A stretch of DNA of 64,000 bases from Methylibium petroleiphilum PM1 (GTDB lineage: Bacteria; Pseudomonadota; Gammaproteobacteria; Burkholderiales; Burkholderiaceae_C). The notes beneath the pieces are model-generated. The model saw only the letters and a list, made by a program, of their open reading frames with translations, was not told the origin of the DNA and did no database searches. The position numbers were made by a program, and so were the translations under genes. Positions 32,826 through 40,607 of this stretch are shown piece after piece. The stretch covers positions 3,658,001-3,722,000 of the forward strand of contig NC_008825.1 of assembly GCF_000015725.1 (NCBI RefSeq). The letters are read 5' to 3'. Position 1 is the first letter of the stretch, and each line of letters opens with the position of its first letter.

Positions 32826-33057
32826 GATGCGATCAATGGGCGATCAAGAAGCCGCGGCGCGGTCGCCGTCGACCGCTTCTTTTTTCGAAGGCTCGCCGGG
32901 GCGTGGAAAGACCCCTTTTCCACAGGGGAATGCACGCACCGGCGTGAGGCGCCGCGATGCGATCAATGCCTCCGATCAACGGCCCACGGCGCACCGCACC
33001 TGGGCACCGTCGCTCGCCGCGGGCCACCCGGTGATGGCATGAACGATGCAATCAATG
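32826..33057. repeat. three GATGCRATCAATG direct repeats in the nitB-mocR region
   Basis: GATGCGATCAATG occurs at 32826-32838 and 32956-32968, and GATGCAATCAATG at 33045-33057, all on the plus strand. After the first two, a further CGATCAA follows 11 and 13 bp later (32841-32847, 32973-32979). They are the obvious candidate binding sites for the MocR-type regulator encoded next to them; such regulators bind direct repeats. The third copy spans the regulator's first possible start codon. The 336-bp region holds no gene. Confidence 0.7.
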
Positions 33058-34491
33058 CGCCATCCCGACCCCCTGCCCTCGCCCTTCATCCCCATGGCCG
33101 CCGCCAAACCCATGCAGCACTGGCTGCGCCGACTCGAGGGCAGCGACCGGCCCGCCTACCTGCTGATCGCCGACCTGATCGCCGAGGACCTGCGCACCGG
33201 CCGGCTCGGCGCGCAGGAGCGCCTGCCCACGCTGCGCCAGTTGGCCGACAGCCTGCGGCTCAACTACACCACGGTGGCGCGCGCCTATGGCGAGGCGCGC
33301 AAGCGCGGGCTGATCGACTCGCGTCCCGGCATGGGCACCTACGTGCGCGGGCGCAGCCCGGCCGTGCCGCTGCGCGGCGGCAGCGGCGCGGAGATGACGA
33401 TGAACCTGCCGCCGGAGCCCGAGGACCCGGCGCTGGTCGAGCGCCTGCGCGACAGCGCCCGCGAGCTGATGGCCCGCAGCGACCTGTACACGCTGATGCG
33501 CTATCAGGATTTCGGCGGCTCGCCCGAGGACAAGGACGCCGCGGTGCAGTGGCTGCGCCACCGTTTGCCGGACTGCAGCGCCGAGCGCGTGCTGGTCTGC
33601 CCCGGCATCCACAGCGCGCTGGCCGCACTGGTGTCGCAGCTGGCGCGGCCGGGCGAGCTGGTGTGCGTGGAGTCGCTCACCTACCCGGGCATCAAGGCGA
33701 TCGCCACCCAGCTCGGCGTGCAGCTGCACGCGCTGGCGCTCGACGACGAAGGCCCGAGTGCGGCCGACTTCGAACAGGCCTGCAAGACCCTCAAGCCCAA
33801 GGCGCTGTACTGCAACCCGACGCTGCTGAACCCGACCACGCTCACCACCTCGAAGCGGCGGCGCGAGGCGCTGGCCGACATCGCGCTGCGCTACAGCGTG
33901 CCGATCGTCGAGGACGACGCCTACTCGATGCTGCCGCGCGAGGTGCCGCCGCCGCTGGCGCTGCTGGCGCCGGAGCTCACCTACTACGTCACCGGTTTCA
34001 GCAAGTGTCTCGGCGCGGGCCTGCGCACCGCCTACGTCAGTGCGCCCAGCGAACGCCAGGCCCAGCGGCTGGCCGGCGCGCTGCGCGCCACCACGGTGAT
34101 GGCGTCGCCGGTGACCAATGCGCTGGCCACCCGCTGGGTCGTCGACGGCAGCGCGCAGGCGATGCTGCAGGCGATCCGCAACGAGTCGATCGCCAGGCAG
34201 GCGATGGCGGCCCGCCACCTGGCGCGCCACGCGGTGCAGGCGCAGCCGGAGGGCTTCCACCTCTGGCTGCCGCTGTCCTCTTCGTGGAGCACGGTGGAGT
34301 TCGCGTCCTACCTGCGCACCCAGGGCGTCGGCGTGGTGGCCAGCGCCGCCTTCTCGACCGACGGCGATCCGCCGGACGCGGTGCGCATCTGCCTCGGCGG
34401 CCCGCTGACGCGCGAGGACTGCGACGCCGCGCTGCGGCTGATCGCCGACACGCTGGACCACCCGCTGCATCCGCACGCCACCGTGATGTAG
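33046..34491 (+). CDS. MocR/GabR-type regulator (GntR winged helix fused to PLP aminotransferase fold)
   Basis: 481 residues from ATG 33046; ATGs at 33055 and 33094 are alternatives, and the last may be the true start because the first two lie in an operator-like repeat. The N-terminal winged helix (about 35-105) contains LPTLRQLADSLRLNYTTVARAYGEARKRGLIDSRPGMGTYV. The aminotransferase-like domain has the PLP Lys (K320) in TGFSKCLGAGLRTAYV, and VEDDAYSMLP supplies the cofactor-stacking Asp. It probably senses an amino compound and regulates the divergent Nit1C operon. Confidence 0.9.
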   Translation: MQSMRHPDPLPSPFIPMAAAKPMQHWLRRLEGSDRPAYLLIADLIAEDLRTGRLGAQERLPTLRQLADSLRLNYTTVARAYGEARKRGLIDSRPGMGTYVRGRSPAVPLRGGSGAEMTMNLPPEPEDPALVERLRDSARELMARSDLYTLMRYQDFGGSPEDKDAAVQWLRHRLPDCSAERVLVCPGIHSALAALVSQLARPGELVCVESLTYPGIKAIATQLGVQLHALALDDEGPSAADFEQACKTLKPKALYCNPTLLNPTTLTTSKRRREALADIALRYSVPIVEDDAYSMLPREVPPPLALLAPELTYYVTGFSKCLGAGLRTAYVSAPSERQAQRLAGALRATTVMASPVTNALATRWVVDGSAQAMLQAIRNESIARQAMAARHLARHAVQAQPEGFHLWLPLSSSWSTVEFASYLRTQGVGVVASAAFSTDGDPPDAVRICLGGPLTREDCDAALRLIADTLDHPLHPHATVM

Positions 34492-34530
34492 GCCGGTCCG
34501 GCGCCCGGGGCTCGGCGGCACAATGCGCCC

Positions 34531-35451
34531 ATGCCCGAGCTCCTCCGCGACTGGTTCGCCGTCGTCCGCAGCGCGGCCCGCTACTGGCTGGACAGCCAGG
34601 CCTTCGTGTACGCCGCGGCGCTGGCCTTCTTCACGGTGTTCTCGATCGCGCCGGTGGTCATCGTCGCGGTCGCGGTCATCGGCCTGGTGCTCGGCGAGCA
34701 GGCCGCGCAGGGCCAGCTGATGGCGCAGCTCGAGGCCGTGATCGGCGCGCAGGCCGCCGGCTTCGTGCAGTCGGCGGTGGCCGGCGCGCGCTTCGAGCGC
34801 AACGGCCTGTGGCCCACGCTGCTGGGCTTCGGGCTGATCCTGCTGGGCGCGACCACGGTGTTCGCGCAGCTGCAGAAGTCGCTCAACGCGATCTGGTCGG
34901 TCGCGCCCAGCCCCTCGCGCAACACGCTGCTGCTGCTCGTCAAGACCCGCGTGCTGTCGCTCACCGTGGTGCTGGCGATCGGCTTCGTGCTGCTGGTCTC
35001 GCTGCTGCTCAGCGTGGCGGTGCGTGCGGTGATGGTGTTCGCCGAGGCCTGGCTGCCGGTGCCGGCCTGGACGCTGGGCCTGCTGGACATCGGCCTGTCG
35101 CTGGGGGTGGTGACGCTGCTGTTCGCCGCGATGTTCCGCATCCTGCCCGACGTGGTGCTGGCCTGGCGCGACGTGTGGATGGGCGCGGCCGTCACCGCGG
35201 GTCTGTTCACGATCGGGCGCTCGCTGATCGCGCTCTACCTCACCCACACCGCCACCGGCTCGGCCTACGGCGCGGCCGGCTCGCTGGTGCTGCTGCTGGT
35301 GTGGGTCAACTACTCGTCGCTGATCCTGCTGTTCGGTGCCGCGTTCACGCGCGCCCACCTGGAGGCGCGTGGCCGCCCGATCGTGCCGCGCGCCACCGCC
35401 ATGGCCGTGCAGCGCGAACTGGTACCGCGCCCGCCGTCCGCGCAGGCGTAA
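34531..35451 (+). CDS. YihY/BrkB family inner-membrane protein
   Basis: 306 residues with six membrane segments (about 25-55, 92-115, 137-165, 180-205, 212-235 and 245-275). Family motifs: YAAALAFFTVFSIAPVVIVAVA at the start, LQKSLNAIW, and GAAGSLVLLLVWVNYSSLILLFGAAF near the end. Once called ribonuclease BN by mistake; the actual role is unknown (possibly transport). It follows the MocR gene by 39 bp. Confidence 0.92.
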   Translation: MPELLRDWFAVVRSAARYWLDSQAFVYAAALAFFTVFSIAPVVIVAVAVIGLVLGEQAAQGQLMAQLEAVIGAQAAGFVQSAVAGARFERNGLWPTLLGFGLILLGATTVFAQLQKSLNAIWSVAPSPSRNTLLLLVKTRVLSLTVVLAIGFVLLVSLLLSVAVRAVMVFAEAWLPVPAWTLGLLDIGLSLGVVTLLFAAMFRILPDVVLAWRDVWMGAAVTAGLFTIGRSLIALYLTHTATGSAYGAAGSLVLLLVWVNYSSLILLFGAAFTRAHLEARGRPIVPRATAMAVQRELVPRPPSAQA

Positions 35452-35487
35452 GCTGTGGCGCCAGCGCAAGGCCGAGCAGGAGGCGCC

Positions 35488-35931
35488 ATGACCCCGACCC
35501 CGAATCCACATGCCCGCATCGCACGGCGGGCGCTGTTGCAGGCGGCGGCCTGCGCCGCGCTGACCCTGCCGGCCGCCGCCCGCGCGCAGGCGCTGCCTGC
35601 CGCACCGAAGGTCGACCTGGAAACGGCGCGCACCGCCGCGGCCGCCGGCCAGGCCCTGCTGATCGACATCCGCGAACCGGACGAGCACGCCGCGACCGGC
35701 GTCGCGCCGGGCGCACTGCGCCTGCCACTGAGCCAGATCAAGGAGCGGCAGTCCGAGATCCCGCGCGATCCGGCCCGGCCGGTGCTGCTGATCTGCCGCA
35801 CGCAGAACCGCTCCAGCAAGCTGGCCGCGATGCTGCAGGCGCAGGGCTACACCAACGTGAGCTATGTGGACGGCGGCATGAAGGAGTGGACCGGGCGCCA
35901 CTTCCCGACCGAGGCGCCGCCACCACGCTGA
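35488..35931 (+). CDS. exported rhodanese-like protein
   Basis: 147 residues from ATG 35488, which has AGGAGG five bases upstream (an in-frame upstream start has no such support). The N terminus ARIARRALLQAAACAALTLPAAARAQA is a Tat- or Sec-type signal with a twin Arg. The rhodanese domain has LLIDIREPDEHAATGVAPGALRLPLSQI and the active-site Cys loop LLICRTQNRSSK, followed by GGMKEW. Rhodanese transfers sulfane sulfur, in vitro to cyanide, which may not be chance beside a Nit1C cluster. Periplasmic location inferred. Confidence 0.88.
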   Translation: MTPTPNPHARIARRALLQAAACAALTLPAAARAQALPAAPKVDLETARTAAAAGQALLIDIREPDEHAATGVAPGALRLPLSQIKERQSEIPRDPARPVLLICRTQNRSSKLAAMLQAQGYTNVSYVDGGMKEWTGRHFPTEAPPPR

Positions 35932-35962
35932 ACGCGCGGTGCGCGCGAGCGACGCCGCCGCG

Positions 35963-36436
35963 TCAGAGCCCCAGTTCGCTCAAGCCGGCGTGATCGTCGG
36001 GGCGCCGTCCGAGCGGCCACTTGAAGAGACGCTGGCCCTCGACGATCGGCAGGTCGTTGATGCTCGCGTAGCGGCGTGCCATCAGGCCTTGCGGCGTGAA
36101 CTCCCAGTTCTCGTTGCCATAGCTGCGGAACCACTGGCCCGAGTCGTCGCGCCATTCGTAGGCGAAACGCACCGCGATACGCGGGCCGTCGCAGGCCCAC
36201 AGCTCCTTGATCAGCCGGTAGTCCAGCTCGCGCGCCCACTTGCGCTGCAGGAAGGCGCGCACCTGCTCGCGGCCGAACGGGAATTCGCTTCGGTTGCGCC
36301 AGCGCGTGTCCTCGGTATAGACGCGCACCACCACGTCGGGATCGCGGGTGTTCCAGGCGTCCTCGGCCAGGCGCACCTTCCGGCTTGCGCTCTCCACGGT
36401 GAAGGGCGGAACGGGCGGTCGGGTCTCGGTGGTCAT
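35963..36436 (-). CDS. DUF1348 NTF2-like protein
   Basis: 157 residues, SnoaL/NTF2-like fold. Recognised by [29 protein letters not shown] and [21 protein letters not shown] followed by [10 protein letters not shown]. No catalytic data known to me. It lies 16 bp after cynS and is the last gene of the transporter-cyanase operon. Confidence 0.88.
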   Translation of the reverse strand: MTTETRPPVPPFTVESASRKVRLAEDAWNTRDPDVVVRVYTEDTRWRNRSEFPFGREQVRAFLQRKWARELDYRLIKELWACDGPRIAVRFAYEWRDDSGQWFRSYGNENWEFTPQGLMARRYASINDLPIVEGQRLFKWPLGRRPDDHAGLSELGL

Positions 36437-36452
36437 GACGCAGATCCTGCCG

Positions 36453-36896
36453 TCAGTATGTTTTGTAGGGAAGGAACTTCCCGCTCATCGTGATGCTGAC
36501 CCGGTCGCCGGCAGGGTGGGGCTCGCGCTGCAGGTCCATCTTGAAATCGATCGCGCTCATGATGCCGTCGCCGAACTCCTCGTGGATCAGTTCCTTGAAG
36601 GTCGTGCCGTACACGCTGACCAGTTCGTAGAAGCGGTAGATCAGCGGGTCGGTGGGCACGGTGGTGGGCAGCGAGCCCTTGTAGGGCACCACCATCAGCC
36701 ACTTCTGTTCGGCATCGCTGAGGCTGAAGATCTCGCCGACGATGCCGGCCTGCTCCTTCGTCAGCGTCATCTGGCCGAGGCAGGCCGCCGTCGTCCATTC
36801 CTTGCTGAGGCCGACCTTGGCGGCGATATCGGACCACTTCAGGCCCTTGGCCACCTTGGTGGCGACGATCTTTTCGGTGACTTCGAGACGGCTCAT
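36453..36896 (-). CDS. cynS: cyanate hydratase (cyanase)
   Basis: Converts cyanate and bicarbonate to ammonia and CO2. 147 residues, close to the 156 of E. coli. The N-terminal POU-like helical domain (1-75) is followed by the catalytic domain: Arg88 and Glu91 in [21 protein letters not shown] and Ser114 in [10 protein letters not shown] correspond to Arg96, Glu99 and Ser122 of the E. coli enzyme. It is downstream of an ABC transporter of the nitrate/cyanate type. This gives ammonia from cyanate, alongside the Nit1C operon 4 kb away on the same strand. Confidence 0.96.
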   Translation of the reverse strand: MSRLEVTEKIVATKVAKGLKWSDIAAKVGLSKEWTTAACLGQMTLTKEQAGIVGEIFSLSDAEQKWLMVVPYKGSLPTTVPTDPLIYRFYELVSVYGTTFKELIHEEFGDGIMSAIDFKMDLQREPHPAGDRVSITMSGKFLPYKTY

Positions 36897-36967
36897 GGCG
36901 TGCTCCGGTGGGGTGGGACAAAGGGAGGGGTGATCGAGGGCGTGCGTGGACGAGCGGATGACATCGC

Positions 36968-37894
36968 TCACACCACTCGCTGCAGCGGCACCCGGTTCGG
37001 CGAGGCCACGCCGGTGACCAGCGCGGCGGGTTCGGTGTCGGCCTCCGGCCAGGCATCGACGCCCGGATGCACTTCGGGTGGAAACGCCGGCGCGCGACCG
37101 TGCGCCAGGTCCTTCGAGCGCGCGACGAGGAAGTCGACCAGGTGGTTGCGGATGCGGTAGTACTGCGGGTCGTGGTGCAGCGTGGCGCGCTGGCGGTCGC
37201 GCGGCATGGTGTTGCGCACGATCTCGGCCACCCGCGCCTGCGGGCCGTTGCTCATCAGCAGGATCTTGTCGGCCAGCAGGATGGCCTCGTCGACGTCGTG
37301 CGTGATCATGAAGACGGTCTGGTGCGTCTCGGCGCAGATCTTCAGCAGTTCGTCCTGGATGCTGCCGCGCGTCAGCGCGTCGAGCGCACCGAAGGGTTCG
37401 TCGAGCAGCAGCATCTTGGGTTCGATCGCGAAGGCGCGCGCGATGCCCACGCGCTGCTTCATGCCGCCCGACAGGGCCGACGGTTTCTTGTCGATGGCAT
37501 GCCCCAGGCCGACCATCGTCACGTACTTCTCGACCTGCGCCTCGACCTGCGACGCGGCCCAGTCGGGCCACTTGCTGCGCACCGCGAAGGCGATGTTGCG
37601 GCGCACGCTGAGCCAGGGCATCAGCGCATGGCCCTGGAAGACCACGCCACGCTCGAGGCTCGGGCCGGCGACCTCGCGGCCGTCCATGAACACGTGGCCG
37701 GCGCTCGCCTGCTCCAGGCCCGCGAGCACGTTGAGGATGGTGGTCTTGCCGCAACCGCTGTGGCCGACGATGCAGACGAACTCGCCCTTCGCAACGCCGA
37801 AGTTGACGCCGTCGAACACCGGCTCGGAGGAGCCGGGGTAGGTCTTGGCCAGGCCCTCGATCTTGAGGAAGGGGGTGGGTGAGTTCATGGGCAT
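36968..37894 (-). CDS. nitrate/cyanate-type ABC transporter ATP-binding protein
   Basis: 308 residues. Walker A GHSGCGKTT, ABC signature LSGGMKQRVGIARA, Walker B MLLLDEPFGALD and the H-loop ITHD are all present, so it is an active NrtD/SsuB-like ATPase. A 60-residue C-terminal tail (after LLMSNGPQARVAEIVRN) is longer than in sulfonate ATPases and typical of the nitrate/cyanate group. Start ATG 37894 or, two codons later, 37888; neither has a clear ribosome binding site. A 309-bp gap with strong inverted repeats separates it from the permease gene. Confidence 0.92.
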   Translation of the reverse strand: MPMNSPTPFLKIEGLAKTYPGSSEPVFDGVNFGVAKGEFVCIVGHSGCGKTTILNVLAGLEQASAGHVFMDGREVAGPSLERGVVFQGHALMPWLSVRRNIAFAVRSKWPDWAASQVEAQVEKYVTMVGLGHAIDKKPSALSGGMKQRVGIARAFAIEPKMLLLDEPFGALDALTRGSIQDELLKICAETHQTVFMITHDVDEAILLADKILLMSNGPQARVAEIVRNTMPRDRQRATLHHDPQYYRIRNHLVDFLVARSKDLAHGRAPAFPPEVHPGVDAWPEADTEPAALVTGVASPNRVPLQRVV

Positions 37895-37933
37895 GGGCCG
37901 GTCTTGCGCATCTGGCTTGCTTGCACCGAGCAC

Positions 37934-38009
37934 GCAAGGGTGAGGCTGAGGCCGCGGTCGCTTCGCTGGGGTACCAGAGGCGCGCCCGCGGCCTCAGCCT
38001 CACCCTTGC
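37934..38009. repeat. 24-bp perfect inverted repeat in the transporter operon
   Basis: The arms at 37934-37957 and 37986-38009 (beginning GCAAGGGTGAGG) are exact reverse complements, with a 28-base loop. Transcribed, it would form a very stable hairpin between the permease and ATPase genes. Confidence 0.75.
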
Positions 38010-38055
38010 CAGACGCACCGTGCGTTGCAGTGGTCGAATCCCTCCGCTGCATCCC

Positions 38056-38169
38056 GGCCCGAGGGCGGTGGGCTGTGCGGGCGCCCTCGCGGAGCGAGCA
38101 GCGCAGCGGACCTTCGCCGGCAGGCGAAGGCGGCACAGTGAAGCTCGCGCAGGCCACCGCCCTCGGGCC
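38056..38169. repeat. second, nested inverted repeat in the transporter operon
   Basis: GGCCCGAGGGCGGTGG (38056-38071) is the exact reverse complement of 38154-38169. Nested inside are CTGTGC/GCACAG (38073-38078, 38133-38138) and CCTTCGCC-ggca-GGCGAAGG (38111-38130). The whole 37895-38203 gap has no credible gene. Confidence 0.7.
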
Positions 38170-38203
38170 GCACGCCGAAGCGGCCCGCGAACAACGAAGG
38201 AGG

Positions 38204-39091
38204 TCAATCCACATACGTCACCGCCTTCTGCGCCCGCGCGAACAGCAGGTCCAGCAGCATGCCGACCACACCGATCACCAGGATCGCGAAGATCACGTTG
38301 GTGAGCGACAGGTTGTTCCACTCGTTCCACACGAAGTAGCCGATGCCGGTGCCGCCGACCAGCATCTCGGCGGCCACGATCACCAGCCAGGCGATGCCCA
38401 TGCTGATGCGCATGCCCGTCAGGATGGTGGGCGCCGCCGCCGGGAGGATCACCTCGAAGGCCTTGCGCAGCGGGCTCACCTCCAGCGTCCTGGCCACGTT
38501 GAGCCATTCGCGCCGCACGCCGGCCACGCCGAAGGCGGTGTTGATCAACATCGGCCAGACCGAGCAGATGAAGATCACGAAGATGCCGCTGATCGACGAG
38601 TCCTTGATCGTGTAGAGCGCCAGCGGCATCCAGGCCAGCGGCGAGATCGGCTTGAGCACCTGGATGAACGGATCGAGCGCACGGTAGACCAGCGGGCTCA
38701 TGCCGATCAGGAAGCCCAGCGGGATCGCGACCAGGGCCGCCAGCGCGAAGCCCAGCCCCACCCGCCCCAGCGAATAGGCAAGCTGCAGGCCGATCCCCTT
38801 GTCGTTCGGGCCGTTGTCGTAGAACGGGCGCGACAGGTGCTCGACCATCTTGCTGCCCAGCTGGGCCGGTGTCGGGAAGCCGGAGCGGCCGGCGGTCGAG
38901 CCGGCCTCGGCACCCGGCTCCTTGCCGAGCAGGCGGGCGTACTCGATCTGTTCCGGCGTCATCGTCGCGGCCGGCGCCGCCGCGCTGCCCGCCGCCGGCC
39001 GCGTGGCGAGCTGCCACACGCCCAGCAGCAGCGCGAGGATCAGCGCAGACAGCAGGCCGGCGCGCAGGTCGAGCGAACGGGTTCCGTCCAT
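38204..39091 (-). CDS. nitrate/cyanate-type ABC transporter permease
   Basis: 295 residues. One N-terminal membrane helix (about 12-29), a periplasmic segment, then five or six further helices. The permease EAA-type loop is VARTLEVSPLRKAFEVILPAAAPTILTGMR, and SLGRVGLGFALAALVAIPLGFLIG opens the BPD domain. It pairs with the ATPase and the binding protein on either side, probably importing cyanate or nitrate; cynS in the operon favours cyanate. Confidence 0.92.
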   Translation of the reverse strand: MDGTRSLDLRAGLLSALILALLLGVWQLATRPAAGSAAAPAATMTPEQIEYARLLGKEPGAEAGSTAGRSGFPTPAQLGSKMVEHLSRPFYDNGPNDKGIGLQLAYSLGRVGLGFALAALVAIPLGFLIGMSPLVYRALDPFIQVLKPISPLAWMPLALYTIKDSSISGIFVIFICSVWPMLINTAFGVAGVRREWLNVARTLEVSPLRKAFEVILPAAAPTILTGMRISMGIAWLVIVAAEMLVGGTGIGYFVWNEWNNLSLTNVIFAILVIGVVGMLLDLLFARAQKAVTYVD

Positions 39092-39106
39092 GGCCGTCCG
39101 ATCCGC

Positions 39107-40501
39107 TCAGGTGCGCTTGATCGCGAAGCTGCCGAGGTAGGGCTCGGGCTGCTCGGGGTCGAACACCTTGCCCATGATCGTGAACTTCGGGTACGCGCCG
39201 TCGGGCACCTTCTGGTCGAGCTGCTTCATCGTCTTCCTGGCGTCGGTCAGCAGGAACACCTTCTCGGCGATCTGCCGGTAGTTCACGTCGCCCTTCACGT
39301 AGCCCCAGCGCTTCATCTGCGTGAGCATCCACACGGCCATGCTCTGCCAGGGGATGGGGTCGAAGTCGGCGCGGTCGGGCACGTTCCTCACGTTGCCCAG
39401 GCCGTCGGCGAACCGGCCGGTCAGCACCTGCGCCACCACCGTCTCGGGCTGGTTCAGGTAGGCCTGCGGCGAGATCACCTTGGCGATCAGCTCGCGGTTC
39501 TCGGGCTTGCGTGCCATCGCCGCGGCGGTGAGCACCGCGCGGTAGAGCGCCGCGAAGGTGTTGGGGTTCTGCTGGATGAACTCGGTGCTGGTGCCGAAGG
39601 CGCAGCACGGGTGGCCGTTCCACAGGTCCTTGGTCAGCAGGTGCAGGAAGCCCACCTCCTCGAACACCGCTCGCTGGTTGAAGGGATCCGGGCCGAGGTA
39701 GCCGTCGATGTTGCCGGCGCGCAGGTTGGCCACCATCTCCGGCGGCGGCACCACGCGGATCTGGATGTCGCGGTCCGGGTCCAGCCCGGCCTCGGCCACG
39801 TAGTAGCGCAGCAGGAAGTTGTGCATCGAGTACTCGAACGGCACCGCGAACTTGAAGCCCTTCCAGTCCTTCGGGTCGCGCTTGTCCTTGTGCTTGACGT
39901 GCAGCGTGATCGCCTGGCCGTTGGTGTTCTGGATCGTCGCCACGTTCATCGGCGTGGCGTTGGAGCCCACGCCCATGCTGATGGCCAGCGGCATCGGGCT
40001 CAGGAAGTGCGTGGCGTCGTACTCCTTGTTGAGCATCTTGTCGCGGATCAGCGCCCAGCCGGCCGTCTTGACCACCTGCACATTGAGGCCCTGCTTCGAG
40101 TAGAAGCCCAGCGGGTGGGCCATGATCAGCGGCGTGGCGCAGGTGATCGGGATGAAGCCGATCTTCAGGTCCTTCTTCTCGGGCGCCGCGGCGGCCTGCG
40201 CCAGGGCCTGCAGCGGGGCGATCGGCAGCACGCTGGCAATGGCCGCCATCGCCGTGCCCTTGCCCACCGCACGCAGGAAACGGCGCCGCACCGCATCCTG
40301 CGGGAACAGCGCCTTCACCAGCGTGGCCTCGACGAAGGCATTCGAGTCGGCCTCGAAGTCGGCCGTCTCGCTGCGGCGGCGCAGCTCGGTGCTGGCGTCC
40401 TCGGCCGCGTGCTCGGCGGCGGAGCCGTGGCGGCCGCAGCTGCACCGCATCAGCAGCGGCCGGTCGGCATCGTACGGGTCGATATCGCGCGCATCACTCA
40501 T
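39107..40501 (-). CDS. CmpA/NrtA family ABC transporter substrate-binding protein
   Basis: 464 residues. The binding-protein domain begins near residue 110 (LKIGFIPITCATPLIMAHPLGFYSKQGLNV) and includes NGQAITLHVKH, FEYSMHNFLLRYYV and GNIDGYLGPDPFNQRAVFEE. The N terminus is odd: about 70 residues with a CSCGRH motif (Cys20, Cys22, His25) come before a twin-arginine signal (RRRFLRAVGKG at 72-82, then a hydrophobic stretch to LQALAQA). Tat export suggests cofactor-dependent or pre-folded transport. Likely substrate cyanate or nitrate; bicarbonate cannot be excluded. Confidence 0.9.
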   Translation of the reverse strand: MSDARDIDPYDADRPLLMRCSCGRHGSAAEHAAEDASTELRRRSETADFEADSNAFVEATLVKALFPQDAVRRRFLRAVGKGTAMAAIASVLPIAPLQALAQAAAAPEKKDLKIGFIPITCATPLIMAHPLGFYSKQGLNVQVVKTAGWALIRDKMLNKEYDATHFLSPMPLAISMGVGSNATPMNVATIQNTNGQAITLHVKHKDKRDPKDWKGFKFAVPFEYSMHNFLLRYYVAEAGLDPDRDIQIRVVPPPEMVANLRAGNIDGYLGPDPFNQRAVFEEVGFLHLLTKDLWNGHPCCAFGTSTEFIQQNPNTFAALYRAVLTAAAMARKPENRELIAKVISPQAYLNQPETVVAQVLTGRFADGLGNVRNVPDRADFDPIPWQSMAVWMLTQMKRWGYVKGDVNYRQIAEKVFLLTDARKTMKQLDQKVPDGAYPKFTIMGKVFDPEQPEPYLGSFAIKRT

Positions 40502-40582
40502 CGGGCACCCCTTGCGTTGTGGCTCGGGATCGATGCTAGGGAAGGCGTGTGCCGCGCGCGATCGTGCGCAGCGGCGATGTTT

Positions 40583-40600
40583 TGTAGGGGAGGCCCTACA
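40583..40600. promoter_or_regulatory. palindrome upstream of the transporter-cyanase operon
   Basis: TGTAGGG-gagg-CCCTACA, 7-bp arms with a 4-bp spacer, 82 bp upstream of the binding-protein start. Its symmetry and position suggest an operator; no T-run follows, so it is unlikely to be a terminator of the protease gene. It is part of a 13-base sequence repeated at the other end of the operon (see findings). Confidence 0.5.
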
Positions 40601-40607
40601 CGGCGGC

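Noticed and set aside
37885-38214. 109-codon minus-strand frame in the transporter operon gap
   Set aside because: It consists of the inverted repeats translated in one frame; the translation is low in family features and has no ribosome binding site.
40502-40582. Second sigma54 promoter ahead of the transporter-cyanase operon
   Set aside because: CGGCACACGCCTTCCC keeps GG but lacks the -12 GC and has three mismatches, so it is too weak to claim.
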